A stretch of 64,000 nt of DNA from Hemileia vastatrix. Lineage: Eukaryota; Basidiomycota; Pucciniomycetes; Pucciniales; Zaghouaniaceae. Positions within the stretch are counted from its first letter, which is position 1; the number at the start of each line of letters is the position of its first letter. The stretch is from positions 32,270,001 through 32,334,000 of the forward strand of contig JASXTE010000009.1 in assembly GCA_030280995.1 (NCBI GenBank). The letters are read 5' to 3'. The notes under the pieces were generated by a model. That model made no database searches, was not told the origin of the DNA, and saw only the letters and a program-made list of their open reading frames with translations. Of this stretch, positions 36,227 to 48,996 are shown piece by piece. The position numbers and the translations under genes were made by a program.

Positions 36227-36506
36227 GGGATCCCCCAGCCAATCGATGGGCTGATCCCAAGATAACTTACCCAAATCCAAGTGTACCTTGAAGTGGATAC
36301 ACCTTTAAGACATTTTAAAGATTTAAATAATTTTGAGCTGAAAAAAAAATATAAAAATACAAAAAATAAAAATATTAATAATAATAATAATAAATTAAAT
36401 AAAAGAAACTTATTAATAATAATGGAAAAGAAAAATAGAATTACCTGGTCAACTGATGAGCTGTTTCCCACTAATGCTTGCCCACCTCCAGGTGACCCTG
36501 ATGTGG
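36227..36506. repeat. Two-stem modules, copies D1 and D2
   Basis: D1 has GGGATC (36227-36232) pairing with GATCCC (36253-36258) around CAGCC/GGCTG, then a weakened second stem (36271-36296). D2 starts near 36439 with a short ATTA/TAAT pair and has the second stem at 36482-36506 extended by AGG/CCT. D1 and D2 correspond in order and stem type to A1 and A2. Confidence 0.72.
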
Positions 36507-36648
36507 TACACCCAACTATTTTTTTTTATTTTATAAAGTAACCCTCACTAAAAAGAGAAAAGAAAAAAAATAAGAAAATAATCTAAGATCACAGAAATTT
36601 TATTCTATCACAACACATCACAGTTGAAAATTTAGGTCCAAAGAAAAG

Positions 36649-37156
36649 ATCACTGGGTGGGCTCCATCCAATAAGTAAAAATGTTGGGAGACCACTAGTG
36701 ATCCACCACCAACAAAAAACCAAGAACAAAGGACAAAGGAGTCACTCCACTCAAGTTAAAAGTCATAGAGGACTAAAAACCTGAATAAAAGCAGAGAACT
36801 AGCATTCAACTAAATAAAACCAAGGATTTGAAACAGACACTCTGGGGTTACTGTTACACAGAGCTGTCAGACTATCAGTTACCCCCACACTTGCCAATGC
36901 AGAATCTAGAATACCCTCACCCCCTGAGTACCTTCTAACTAAAAACTTCCACCCCACAATTCAACCATTCAACATAAAAACCACCAGCGAAAATACCAGA
37001 GCTTAGAGACTACAGAAATCCAGTTTAAATTTATAGAGGGCTAAACACCTGTTAAAGAAGGCCAATTTATAAGGTTCAACTAAATTGAGAGAAGAGGTTG
37101 GAAACAGAAAATCTGGGGTAACTGTTTTACTGAGAATCCAGCCCATCAGTTAACCC
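36649..37156. repeat. Hairpin and motif series beside the end of pol (D)
   Basis: In order: an ATCACTGG hairpin (36649-36703), a 22-bp motif (about 36752, GTCATAGAGGAC), a GGGGTTACTG/CAGTTACCCC hairpin (36844-36885), a decayed motif (about 37020) and a GGGGTAACTG hairpin (37115-37156). This repeats the order seen in A. Confidence 0.78.
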
Positions 37157-37299
37157 CACACTTGCCAAAATAAAATCTAGATTCCCCCCTTGGGTACCAT
37201 CTAACAAAAAAAGTTTCCAACACAACAGATGCACAGAATCACCAACAAAACAACCCAATTAAAAGTATGATTCAAAGTTTATCCTCATTTCGGAGCTAG

Positions 37300-40200
37300 T
37301 ATTCTTCAATTCTTGTGCCTCTGGGATAAAACCACTTCACCTGGCCAGCAGCCACTCTCTTCTTCAAGACTTCCCCATCCGATTCCTCCAATTGATATGA
37401 TCCACCTGAGAGTTGAGATCTGACTTTATATGGACCATTAAACCTGTCAGAGAACATCTTTCCCCATTAACTCTCCAAACTCTTATTATACAACCATACC
37501 AACCACCCAGGCTTTAAAGGATTCCTCATACTGTGAGCCAACCTCTTATCCTAATATCTAACTGACTTATTTCTGATCTTAAACATCATTTAATAGGCTT
37601 TTTCATAAAATTTCTCCTTTTGTTCAAGCTGCTTCATTATGGCACATAAAAAATCTTCAGTTGAACAAACTTCATCCCTATCAATTCCCAAATAAGAAAT
37701 TGCCTTCAAATCTACAGGTAAAACTGTCTTCTGACCAAAAATGAGTTCAAAAGTTGAATATCAAGTAGTCATCTTTAAAGTAATTCTGTCAACAAACAAA
37801 ACCAAAGGCAAATAATGCCTTCACTTTTCATCACTATCCCCACACATATTGAACAAAACATCTTTCGAAACTTGATGCCCTCTTTCAACCAGGCATTCAG
37901 CTTAAGGATAATAAGTAGTGGACACTCTAACCTTGGACCCAACACTAGTAACAGCTTCCTTGAATTCAGCTCAAAACTCTGGCCCTTCATCAACAGTGGC
38001 CAATTTCAGTAGCCCATACCTATAAATCCACTCATTGTTCAAAAACTATGCAAAATTCTTGAAAGTCAAGTTAACCAGAGGCACTGCCTCAAAACAACCA
38101 GATAAATCATCCATTGGCATACTCAAATACTTACACCTTCCCTCATAAATTTTCACTGCATGCAAACTGATGCTTCCAAAAATAGTTGATTCATCAGTAG
38201 CATGACCAATTTATTTTGGTTTAAAATGACTTCTTCTTTGACACTATTCACAAGATTGGACCCAAAGCTGCACATCCAACTTCATACAAGGCCTCCAAAA
38301 CTTGTCTTCTACTCTTCTATAAGTCTCCTCAAGGCCTCTATTACCAAGGTATTCATGCAAAGACTTCAACACCACCTCTTGACCCTTCTTATGAGTCATC
38401 ACAATGTGCTAATTTGGATGCCTCTTCCTCATTAACCTTCTCCCTGAAATGTAAAAGTCAGGACTCTTCTTCTTGATTGCTAACCAAGTATTATCATCAC
38501 AACTTTCTGGCCTCTCCAAGCTCAACAGATATTCTACCATAAGAAAATAAAACCCAGACTGACCCCAGGTCTTGTCATCAAAATTTAACAAAATAACATC
38601 TAAGGGCTCAAATCTGTCATAAAAATCACCAATATGCACATGATCCATTTGAACTGCCCATCCAGGACACCAATCTATAAATTTGGGCACATCCTTCTCT
38701 TTCCAGTGAATTTTTAGAGAATCCAGTGTACCAACAAAAACACCTTTTTCTAAATTTGAGCAATCCCATTCAACAGCTCCTTCTTCATCAATAAAAACAT
38801 CCTGATCACCAGAGTCAAGATCAGATCTATCCAGTTTAACCTCATGGGAAAGGGTTGAAAAATCTTCAGCACCTCTTGTTCTGGCCCTAACCACTGGAAT
38901 ATCTTCATCAAACTCTTCTGATTCTGAATCTCTTTTTGGAATCCATCTGGAATTGTTAAAGTTTTTCCAGGATTATGTACCAAATCAAAGGAGAAATTCT
39001 GAATAAATGCAACTCACCTAGGCATAGAAGCATTTGGAAGACTAGGAGTGTTGATCATCTGAACCAAAGATTTAGCATCCATCCGCAGCTCAAATACTGC
39101 CCCCCACAAAACAGTCTGCAATTTCTTCAAGATATTTGCCACACCAAAGATCTCCAATGTTTGCTGAGAATACCTGCATTCAAGCTCATTAAACAACACA
39201 GATTCATACCTGACTGACCTTATCTTCCCATCTTTATCCTTCTGAGACAGAAGAGAACCAGAAGAAATATAACATAAATCCACAGCCAAATTAATCTTCC
39301 TAGGCCCAACACCATAATACAACTTATGGAACACAATATCCTCCCCTAGCACCTTCTTCAGCTTCACATATGAATCTTCACAATCATCATCCTACTCCCA
39401 ACCAGTGTCCTTCCTGGTCAACTTTTTTAAAGGAGCCTCTAACAAAGAGAAGTCCTTAATAAACATCCTCACATAAATACAAACACCTAATAATACCCTG
39501 AAATCTGTGGTATTCTTTAGTCTTGGACATGCTTGAATTTTATTAACCTTCTTCTTTGCCATAATCCTACCCTCCTTGAACACCACATGACCCAAAATCT
39601 CCAATGCTGGTATACAACAGCAAAACTTTGACCCAAACACAGTAATACCAGCCTCCTCTATTTTAAACAAAATCATCTCTATTGTTACAGCATAATCCCA
39701 CACAAATTTTCTAATACCAGGGTTTTCCTCAATACCTCATTACCATAAGCAGATGTTAGCCCTTTAATTCAACCATCATCAATAAAAATACCAGCATAAC
39801 TTGGTACTTAGTTCTGCAAAATCCAAACCATCTTTGCCTTGTAAAAGGAAACAAAATTAGTAGCTCCTATAGGTAACCTGGTCAATTGAATCCTTCCCAA
39901 AAGAGTCTCAAAATTAGTGAGAGACCTAGAGTACACATGTAGCTCCCTCTCATAATAGCCACCCATAATATCACCCAAACCATAACACACCCTTCCAGAA
40001 AAAGCCTCCACAAAATCTTCTGCACTTGGTGGCATTCCTGCATCCTTGATAGTCACTCTATTCAAGGCCTGGAGATCATGAACCACCCTAAGATTGCAAT
40101 TCTGCTTCTTGACACAGAACACAGGACTAGAATAACTTGATGTTGAATTTTCATACAACCCTGTCCTGACCCTTTCCCTAAAAATCTCCAAAAAATCATC

Positions 40201-40476
40201 CCTTATAGCAGCAGAATTGGAATTTTTTTTAATGCTCCAAGGCTAATGAAAAAACACTTAAATCAGATAATAAGAATCATAAGAATGCTTTGAAGAACCT
40301 CTTTCCTCCTTCAAAATAGGGATTGTCTTTAACCTCAACACCATTTCATACAACAACATCCTTCTCTCCTCATCAGATAACCACCCATCAGGACCAAAAT
40401 TCACCATCTCCAACCTTTCCCCAGTATTTCTAGCAGTTTCCACAAAATTAGGTGGACTCTTTACTAAGGGTTTCAC
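37300..40476 (-). pseudogene. Pol of element D, broken
   Basis: Relics in order: KPLVKSPPNFVETARN (40476), RT YSSPVFCVKKQNCNLR and DIMGGYYERELH (about 40150-39930), RT C-terminus and thumb (39703-39392), RNase H NLAVDLCYISSG and MDAKSLVQMIN (39367-39014), the conserved segment before integrase GQSGFYFLMVEYLLSLERPE (about 38550) and integrase pieces down to about 37300. There are more than eight stops or shifts. The linker seen in A and B is absent. Confidence 0.82.
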
Positions 40477-42058
40477 ATATCACCTCCATACACAGGCTTC
40501 TTGACCACAGGAACTAAACCAGATCCATCACTTGTGACCCTGGCCCCACTGGACTTTGGCAAAGAAGCCAAAGGAACATCCTTCTTAGAGTCAGAATCCA
40601 AATCTATTGCAATTGTATCCCCATTCAGATCATAGGCACCATAACTTGGCCAGCCCATATCTTCTATTCCCTTATGAATCTTGTACAGCTCCTCCTTGTT
40701 AACCCTCCTCCTGGCATCCATCTTTTGATACACCTTGGGAGCCTTAGACTTAGACTGAGCCTGTGAAGTGCTCTTGGGCCTACCCACTCTCTCAGTATCA
40801 ACATCATAAACATCAGCCAAACATTTCCTCCTTGACTTTCCTTCACACAAATACAAATCCAAACCACCATAAAAAGTGGAAGAAGAGACCTTATTGACCC
40901 CTTCCCTTTCCCCTTAACATCAACAGCCTCCTTAGCAGAAGACTTCCCCTCATCAGGAATCTCCTCTAAGCTTTTCCTCCTCTGATTGGGGCCACCCCTT
41001 CTCCTAACCAAATCCACAGGAGCCTTCCCCTTACTGAGCTTTACAAAAAAATAATAAGGGAACTTAAACACCCTCCCATCAAATTCCACCTTTCCCTCTG
41101 ACACATCTCTGTTCAGAGCCCAAAAATCATTTGACTTGTGCTCCCTCCTACTAAAATAGAAGCACACTCAAGGATCACTACTACCACCAGCCCTCCCCTC
41201 AAATGGCTTGGCCTTCTTCATTGAGGCTCTATTCACTTTCTGAGTCTCCCGCACAAATATGTGCAACTTCTTGATTAAATACACCAGTTTCTCCATCACT
41301 GGGTCCTTCTCATCTTTAGGAACCTTCACCATCTTCTTCACCACCTTCTTCCCCTTAACCTCCTCCTCAGCCAAGTCCTCACTGAATTTGCTGACATACT
41401 TGGCAAACCCCTCATGATAAGTGTCCACAGTTAATAGATTCAAAGGGGTCTCCACATCCTCCTTCACCTTGTGCAAGGCAGGAAACTTCTGGTCCCCATC
41501 AGCCAGAGTCCTCATCCACTCCTTCCTTGACAGCTCCTTCAAAATATTCATCTAGACATCCCTTGCTAGGGAAGACCAAAAAACATCCTTGGAAGAATTT
41601 TCATGTGCCAACTCCTTAACTTTCACCAAATACTCCACCACAGGGTCAAACTACAACAGAAACATCCTTTAACTATGCAGGTCACCCACACCAACATAAG
41701 ATTTTCATTCAATGACCACCTTATTAAGATACACCATATTAAATCTGAACCCCCATTTATCCACCATTTTCCTACAAAACAACTTCCAATAACTCTTCTT
41801 GTAACCAGACATGGCTATCAACTACTTCTCCACTGTTCTATCCCTAATGAAGAAAATTATTTGCTTCACCATATCAAGGTAAGAAGCACCATTCACCCAA
41901 GCAGTAGCCTCATACTTCTCCTAAAACCACTTCAAATCTTCCCCTTTAAACTTGGTCTCATACCAAGTTTTAATCCTAACACACTCCCCAACCACAACAG
42001 CAGGAGGGCCTCCCTCTATACTGAAAGCTACTACAGGAATAGAGGAACCAGAATACAT
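40473..42058 (-). pseudogene. Gag of element D, truncated and broken
   Basis: ATG at 42058 (MYSGSSIPVV). It has capsid-like relics, then KKLHIFVRETQKVNRASMKK (about 41250), a zinc-knuckle relic near 41150 and an Arg-rich segment. It ends with VPVVKKPVYGG at 40476, where the reading joins pol directly: the protease region is deleted relative to A. Confidence 0.8.
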
Positions 42059-42174
42059 ACCTCCAAATCAAAATCACCAAGTTCAAAACAAAAAACACCA
42101 CCAAAGGGCCAACAAAAGACAACAAGGACTCCAAATAACTAGCAGGTCCTATCCACCACATTGGGTTCCAGAAA

Positions 42175-43058
42175 TATAGACAATCCTATAGTGCTAGCTA
42201 TAGGCCTTGACCAAGGTAGTTGGAGAAAAACCAGAGAGAAAATCCCCTGTCCCTTTAAAAAAATAAAGTTAGATTTAGCTGCTAAAGTAAACTGAGTCTT
42301 TATTTCTAAAACCCCTTTCAAACATACTTGACTGCCTGATCAGTCAAGGAAGTAGTTCCCAGAAAGACTACCATACCAAAGAAATGAAATGTAGACCAAT
42401 GTCCACACCAGAGAAAGCATGATATTAAATGTTGGTTTCAAAGCTACACAAGAGACAGCAAGATAATTGATATGGCTTGTAAGACTATACCAAAGAAATA
42501 GTGAAAAGAGTTGAGGTCAAGTAAGAGATAACCTTTTCACAACCCAGCTAAAATATGCCACAAGGTACAAAAAACAGTGAAGCACAGAGATTCCATATAT
42601 ACCAGATGGTTGTTGATAAACTAGAATTCTATCTCCATTTTTTCTTCCTTTTTTCCCTCACACAGACCACCCTGGCCATTTCTCAGCCAAATACAGCTTT
42701 CCACACCTTCCTAAATGCATAAAGATTCCTTTAGGTGATACCACATGCACAGGAGGGCTGCTTCTTTTAAGCCCTTAAATTCCAAAAAAAAACCCATAAA
42801 CACCCTTTAAACCAACAAAAAACAGTAACTACACTTAATAAAAAGCTAATCACACACAAAAAATATGATAATGAAGACAAAAAAATGGCATTAAGGTGAG
42901 ACATAATAAGTGACCCTAGCTAAAGCCTCAAAAATCACAACTTATCATTTAACATTAAACAAAATACTAATAATAACACCATAACTCCAACTATACCCTA
43001 CATACCAAGTACCCCCAAATACGCACTCCAAAGGCCTACCCATCTTTGGAAAACCACA
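42175..43058 (-). repeat. 5' LTR of element D
   Basis: It starts TATAGACAATCC (the TG end mutated) and ends AAACCACA. The bases inside it (TGGAACCCAATGTGG on the minus strand) are a decayed form of the primer-binding site of A. Confidence 0.87.
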
Positions 43059-43415
43059 GCGCTTTAAGAGGGAGTGACTGAGAATACTAGTTCTTACTGA
43101 GAGCAGATCCATACAACAGATATATTACTTGAATGAAAATATATTATCCCTTTCTTTAAAGATCTCTATAATGTCATTATTATTTCTTCCTTAAAAATAT
43201 ATAACCACACTTACAGTACATGTTTTCACTGTCTTTAAATACTAGATTGGCAGGCACTTCATTTTAAATTAGTTTTAGAAAGGAGAACCAACCCATCTTG
43301 GATTGTGTCTACAGCTTAGTATTATAGAACTCCCTTTCTACAATGGTTTTCATTTCTATTAAATCCATGATTCCTCCTCTCATAAACTCTTGATTAACAA
43401 GAAGAAGAAGTAGAA
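43059..43415. other. Unassigned spacer between D and G
   Basis: AT-rich, with no open frame or motif I can support. It does not continue the protease frame of H cut at 23499, so sequence was lost or rearranged here. Confidence 0.5.
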
Positions 43416-44237
43416 CACAAAGCCAGAGACACTCTGTTGACCTTCTGAGTTTCCTGAACAAAAATTTTGAGCTGCTTAGTTAAGTCAGAAAAATTATTCA
43501 CCATTTCATTATCAACATTCCCCTCAACCTTAAAACAGGCTGACTCAACTGAGTCTTGACAATAGTATCATTATTTTTGACAAAACTTTACTAACCTTGC
43601 TAATGTATTGATTACAGGATTCTTGATACTTTTCTAATGCCATTAGTATTAAGTATGTCTAAATTTTTTTATTGATGACCTCTAGAGCAGGAATTTTCTT
43701 TTCCCTGTTTGGTAGATCCTCCACTAGGTTTTTTATAGAAAGCTACTTCAACACATCCATTATGATTTCTCTACTGAAAGATGACAAAAATAAATCCTTT
43801 TCCTGATTTTTATGGCCTATCTCCACCACCAGGACCAAATATTCCATCACTTCATCAAAATACCTACATAAATTTTTGAAGTCCACCATAGTTGAAACAC
43901 CACCTTTGACTTTCCAATCACTGAAAATATTGCTAAGGTCCACCATAGTATACCTGAATCCTTATCTATCAACCATCTCTTTTGAAAATTTCAGCCAGTC
44001 CCACATTTTATAGCCATCCATAGCAATAACCTCCATTTCCACCTCTCTGTCCACAATAAAGAACCTAATTTGCTATACCATGTCCAAATGTGAAGCCCCT
44101 TCAACAGAAGAAGCATCTTCATACTGATTGAAAAACCACTTAGCTTCTTCCCCATTAAACTTGGGCCCATCCCAAGATACAATCCTGAACAACTCATTTA
44201 CAGGAAGAAAAACACCATATCTAGCATCAGAAGACAT
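43416..44237 (-). pseudogene. Element G, gag N-terminal fragment
   Basis: ATG at 44237 (MSSDARYGVF), then FRIVSWDGPKFNGEEAKWF, DLSNIFSDWKVKGGVSTMVD and a Gln/Lys-rich end near 43416. It aligns throughout with residues 1-280 of B gag (62999 leftward), with several stops. The rest of the element is missing. Confidence 0.8.
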
Positions 44238-44355
44238 CCCCAAAAGTATAATCTCAAACTTTAAAAATAATATAAGTGTTTGTTTGATATTCCTCTTTCA
44301 GGCTAAGCAAGTCCTTATACCAATTTATATCATTTAAAAGATAGATAATTAGAAT

Positions 44356-45169
44356 CCCACCTTGTGTGCCACCAATGTAGAAAGACTCTTAAAGTTTCTT
44401 TTCTGTAAACAGAATCCAAGGGAGTTGGATAAACACAAGCAAACCCTGTCTCTTTAAGTAAAATATGAGTTCACAATTAACTAAGCTAAAACCTCTAATT
44501 GATATAAAATGACTAATAATCTATCTAATATTAGTGGTGTTGAGATTTGGAATTGATGAACTTTATAATGAAGGAAAGAAATAAAACATTGAAGCTGTAT
44601 TCAGAATAGTTATTTAAATGATCAAATATTATATTTTTATTAAGTTTTTATTTTTATTTGATTTACTTTGTTGAATTCTAGTCCCTGATGTTGTGACCTA
44701 TAAAATGGTACTCTCTGTGTATATATTACTGAGCTGTTGAGTGAGATTTATAAAATTTTATATAAAAGTGTAATTTTTGTAAGAGTATTACAATTTAAAA
44801 CTCTGTTACGTAAAATAATAATTATGGTTGTTAATATGTGTTGTTGTGGTAAAGGTTAACATGCTTGATTTTTGTTGTTGTGATTCAAGATGTTAGACTT
44901 TAAGATGTCTGATAATGTTCTAATTTTGAGTCTACAGGCTTTATATGATAGTATGTCAAATGCTTTATTTTTCCCAGCCGGAGCATCCTGGAGCTTGTCT
45001 AGAGATTTCCAGAGTTTGTATGGAGCTTTTCCAGGGACTTCATGACTCAATTAGAACCTATAATACTAATAAAAAGTCTAGAAAAACTACATATTATAAA
45101 GCTACTTCTCCTTTAAAATCTCAACTAACTTTTGCAGTCTATGCAGCCTTATTGATCTAATTATAAATC
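44356..45169 (-). repeat. Element G primer-binding site and truncated 5' LTR
   Basis: TGGTGGCACACAAGGTGGG (minus strand, 44356-44374) borders the LTR that starts TGTAGAAAGACTC at 44376. The right part (about 44950-45160) resembles the LTR of B around 52190-52420. The LTR stops at 45169, where element E1 begins. Confidence 0.75.
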
Positions 45170-45993
45170 TGTCACCGGACGACCTACGCACAAGGTCGAG
45201 GATGTTCCTGAAAGTGAGATGAGGGATTTAGAAACTTCTTCGAAGCACAGAGGAATGATTCGAGGAAGTGATTCAAAGGTCACTCAAAGTAAGAGCTACA
45301 GGTTCGAGGTATGTTCGAGAAGAATTATAATATAGTTTCAAAGGTAATAGGAATTCTTAAGATCTCACGAAGGGTTGGAAACTCAATAATCAAAGATTTA
45401 GGATTTAGAAATGATTATTGAGAAAATAAAAGAAAGATACAATAACAATGATTTAAGTTACAGATTTTACCACTATTAAATGTAAATACGTTTTATAATT
45501 TAATTCTAAGGAATATCGAACCAAATACCCAACCCTTTTATATCCTTTATTCCTCCTCGCATTGACCTCCCTCTCATCGCACCATTCCCATACCACAGAC
45601 CATTACTAACATACACTAAGACCCTCTTGGCTAATATCCGTCCATGCTCAATTTACCCCTTTTAATTAATTAACAAACTTTTAATGAAAACTACTAATGT
45701 ACTATTATGTTGATCATAGCGCTGTGCGTCGCTTATTGAAATTGAGACTAAGGCACACTATTGAGAGATTGACTAATTTAGATTTAGATTTTAGGCTAGC
45801 GCAGTTAAATATTAAGTACACAAACGGGAATCGCAGTTGCTATGGAGAATTGCTTTCTGCACTTCGAGTATAGATTTAGAACTTGATATTATTGATTTAA
45901 TGAGCTGCTTTTGCCTCGAGTGTCAAGTGGCGCATGACAGATGCCCAGATATAAGAATTGCGAGCTCCTTTGAGCTTGAGCCATCTTCTCACA
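45170..45993 (-). repeat. 3' LTR of E1
   Basis: Plus-strand ends TGTCACCGG and CTTCTCACA. The minus-strand bases beside it (AGAGGAAAGGGAAACTAG, 45994-46011) are the polypurine tract. It matches 48116-48940 over its full length. Confidence 0.88.
45922..45957 (+). promoter_or_regulatory. Possible antisense promoter in E1 LTR
   Basis: GTCAAGTGGCGCATGAC (45922-45938) is a decayed form of the perfect palindrome in E2. TATAAGAA (45950-45957) lies about 100 bp before the ATG at 46051. This is a sequence-pattern prediction only. Confidence 0.45.
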
Positions 45994-46050
45994 CTAGTTT
46001 CCCTTTCCTCTCTATATATTTTTTTCTTATTTATTAATTTCCTCATTATA

Positions 46051-46957
46051 ATGAATTGTCCTACTGCAACACCTACGCCTCCACACCCTAAAGCGGATGG
46101 GGGAATGGTTACGCGGCAGTTTTCCCAGGCTTGCACGGCTTGTGAAGCTATGGAATACTTCTTTGTCGAAAGTACGGCGACTCGAGGCCCTTGCCAGAAA
46201 TGCGAGTTTTGCCGTTGGCGACGAGTGGCGTGCGATGCGTTGACGAAGAATGCAGAGATTGAACGACGATTCACCAAGACCAAGTTTTGGGTGATCCCTA
46301 AAACAAAAGAGGTGGTCAAAGACATTTGGGATGTCTCGGTTGGAGACGATCAATTGGTGGGGGAGAACGATAAGGAGCTTAATAACAAGATCACAACCTG
46401 GGTAACCCAGGCCTCAAGTTCGAAACGGGGTGTCGAAGAAGAGATCAACGAATTGGTGGAGGAAGATGAGGATGAAGTCCCTGTTCCAGGGCGGACACCC
46501 AAGAAACGAAGGGTGGTCATTGAAGATGACAAGGATGAGAGAGAAGCAGAGGTAGAGGTGGCTCCAAGGTTGTTCTTAGAACCTGACCCCATCTTCCAAG
46601 TAAGTTTTAGTTGTTGTTTTTTTTTTTTTTTTTTTTTATGGATGAGGTTACTGATGAGTTCTTGTTTAGACATCGAATACCATTGAAGACCCAATTGGGG
46701 AACCTGCGTCGCTTTTGCCAACTGAGGCAAACCCTCCGGTCACGGGTGGAATCGAAGAACCTGATGAAACTCTGGACCATGTGGGGTTGAAGAAGCCTCA
46801 TCAGGGTCGACGAGTTAGGTTCGCAAAAGAGTTGTGTGGGGAGGTCGATACAATTATTGACGCTTCTTCCTTTGACGTGGCAGAGGAACTGTTGGAGATT
46901 GGAGAGGTGGTTCCGGTAGGAGAGGAGGAGGATTTGAGAAATGCAGGAAGGAGATAA
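46051..46957 (+). CDS. Antisense zinc-cluster gene of E1
   Basis: The gene lies on the strand opposite to pol. Exon 1 is 46051-46599 (183 codons), a 70-bp GT-AG intron with a long T-tract is 46600-46669 (phase 0), and exon 2 is 46670-46957 (95 codons plus stop). The start MNCPTATPTPPHPKADGG is conserved with E2; an upstream in-frame ATG at 45958 lies inside the LTR. The cluster is C28-x2-C31 ... C51-x2-C54-x6-C61 with Phe38 where E2 has Cys. A basic stretch (CRWRRVAC) ends it. An acidic middle (VEEDEDE) and a PKKRRVV motif that could be a nuclear signal follow. A 1-base deletion near 46928 relative to E2 shifts the C-terminus and shortens the protein. It was probably a DNA-binding factor; the function is untested. 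Confidence 0.7.
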
Positions 46958-48000
46958 GGGTAATTTTGGAGAAGATGAAAAGATTGGTTCGAGAAAAATT
47001 AAAAGAGAAAAATTTGAAATGAAAAGGAGACATGTAAAGAAGTAGAAAAGTAGAATTGTATTTAGTTTTAGTTTATTTTTTTTTTATTTTTTGTATTATT
47101 TTATTGTATTTAAGGTGAATATTATTTTTTATAAGATTTGGGAGAGAGAGAAAAGTTTTAAATAACTTTTGCTTTTAGAATTTGAAAGAAGAAATTTAAA
47201 TAAAGAAAGAAAAAGAAAGAAGTTATTAATTGAAGGAAGTTTTAAGTTCAAAAGAAAAATTTATGTAAGAGAAGAGAGAAAGAAGAAACAAATGGTTGGT
47301 GATTGAGATGAGTTTGTTGAAATGAGAATTTAATGAAAGAAGAATTTGTTATTTGCGAAAAGTTGTTTATTGATTTTTTAGGAATTTTAGATAGTTGAAA
47401 AGAGAGAAAAAAAAACAGAATTAGGATTTAAAGAGAATTTGAAAAAGAAGAATCATTTGTTCAAAGAATTTTATAGGGAGATTTAGAGGTTGAAGTTAAG
47501 TTTGAGGAATTGGTCGTGTCGTACAAGATTTTGATGATTCAAAGGAAAGAAAGTTTGAAAGAGAATAAATTATAGAAAAGAAATTTTTAAAGAAAATTTT
47601 AAATTTAAGAAAAGAATGTATCTAGAGAATTGAAAAAGAAAAGAGAAAGAAAAAATTTAGAGAGATTTAAAAGTTTTTTTTTATTTTATTTTATTATTTA
47701 TGTTTATTCTATTTGTTTTATTTTTATTTTTATTTATTTATTTCTTTTATTTTTAATTTTAATTTTAAATTATTTTTTTTAAATTTTTAATTATGATTTT
47801 GATTTTAGTTGGTTTTGGAGAAAATTTTATAGAAGGAGAAGAAAGAAAAGAAGAGAAAAAAAAAGAAAACAAGGCTAAGAAATTTAAGAGGTGTTTTAGA
47901 TTTTTTAAGAGAAAGAGAAAAAAGAAAGTGAAGAAAAAAAAAAGAAAAAGAAATTTTAAAATAAAAGAAATTTTAAGGTTTTGGTTTTAAAGGATATTTC
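46958..48000. other. Purine-skewed AT-rich tail of E1
   Basis: There is strong A/G bias on the plus strand (GAAAGAAG-like runs) with TTTTATTTT microsatellites at about 47680-47790. It lies between the antisense gene and the end of pol and corresponds to 49948-50889 in E2. Lys-rich open frames such as 47793-47990 are compositional. Confidence 0.6.
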
Positions 48001-48115
48001 AAAAGAAAAGATTTTAGAAGTTCAGGGGCATTAGAAACATTGATGGCTGGTTCCCAGGATGTTTTGTCTGAGTCATTGAGGAAGCCTTCCCATTCCACGA
48101 GGTATTGAAGTTTCC
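48001..48115 (-). pseudogene. E1 chromodomain fragment
   Basis: The minus strand encodes KLQYLVEWEGFLNDSDKTSW and then EPAINVSNAPELLK, a chromodomain C-terminus nearly identical to 50930-51030. It is cut at 48115 by the E2 LTR. Confidence 0.85.
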
Positions 48116-48940
48116 TGTCACCAGACAACCTACGCACAAGGTTGAGGATGTTCCCGAAAGTGAGATGAGGGATTTAGAAACTTCTTCGAAGCACAGAGGA
48201 ATGATTCGAGGAAATGATTCAAAGGTGACTCTAAGTAAGAGCTACAGGTTCGAGGTTCGTTCGAGAAGAATTATAGACTAGTTTCAAAGGTAATAGTAAT
48301 TCTTAAAATCTAACGAAGGGTTGGAAACTCAATAATCAAAGATTTAGGATTTAGAAATGAATATTGAGAAAATAAAAGAAAGATACAAAAACAATGATTT
48401 TAACTTTAAAGATTTACCACTATTAATATATACGATTTTTTATAATTTAATTCTAAGGAATATCGAACCAAATACCCAACCCCTTTTATATCATTTATTC
48501 CTCCTCGCATTGACCTCCCTTCCACCGCACCATTCCCATTCCATTGACCATTACTAACATACACTTAGACCCTCTTCGCTAAATATCCGTCCATGCTCAA
48601 TTTACCCTTTTTAATTAATTAACAAAACTTTAATGAAAACTACTACTGTACTATTTTGTTGAACCTAGCGCTGTGCGTCGCTTATTGAAAATGACTAAGG
48701 TATCCTATTGGGAGATTGACTAATTTAGATTTAGAGTTTAGGCTAGCGCAGTTAAATAGTAAGTACACAAAGGAAAATCGCAGTTGCTATGGAGAATTGC
48801 TTTCTGCGCTTCAAGTATAGATTTAGGACTCAATATTATTGATTTAATGAGCTGATTTCGCCTTGAGTGTCACGTGGCGCGTGACAGATGCCCGGGTATA
48901 AAAATTGCCAACTCCGTTGAGCTTGAGCCATCTTCCCACA
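48116..48940 (-). repeat. 3' LTR of E2
   Basis: The partner in sequence of 45170-45993, with the ends TGTCACCAG and CTTCCCACA. Confidence 0.88.
48869..48904 (+). promoter_or_regulatory. Palindrome and TATA box in E2 LTR facing the antisense gene
   Basis: GTCACG-TGG-CGCGTGAC is an inverted repeat (48869-48885) containing CACGTG. TATAAAAA follows at 48897-48904, 93-100 bp before the antisense ATG (48997). The spacing is the same in E1. It is predicted to drive the antisense gene from the 3' LTR. Confidence 0.5.
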
Positions 48941-48996
48941 CTAGTTTCCCTTCTTCTAATAATTTTTTCCTCACTTCTTAATTACTCTTTTTTATA

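Larger units (their letters stand above)
23500..43058 (-). mobile_element. LTR retrotransposon D (Ty3/Gypsy, A-like), interrupted by C
   Basis: LTRs at 23500-24350 and 42175-43058 enclose a copy with the same order of parts as A: antisense gene 1, motif array, antisense gene 2, hairpin modules, pol and gag. Element C (26503-35335) sits inside antisense gene 2. Relative to A about 1.8 kb is missing at 40475 (gag C-terminus, protease, frameshift site and linker). The flanks AGAAT and GCGCT do not match, so no target duplication survives. Confidence 0.88.
45170..48115 (-). mobile_element. Chromovirus E1, 3' part only
   Basis: It contains the 3' LTR, polypurine tract, antisense gene, AT-rich tail and the end of pol (chromodomain), all in the same order as E2. 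It begins inside the LTR of G. At 48116 its chromodomain coding sequence is cut by the LTR of E2, so the remainder must lie beyond the window. Confidence 0.82.

Noticed and set aside
43743..43946. Possible independent host gene
   Set aside because: It aligns with the capsid region of B gag and is followed by a primer-binding site and LTR, so it is a retroelement fragment.
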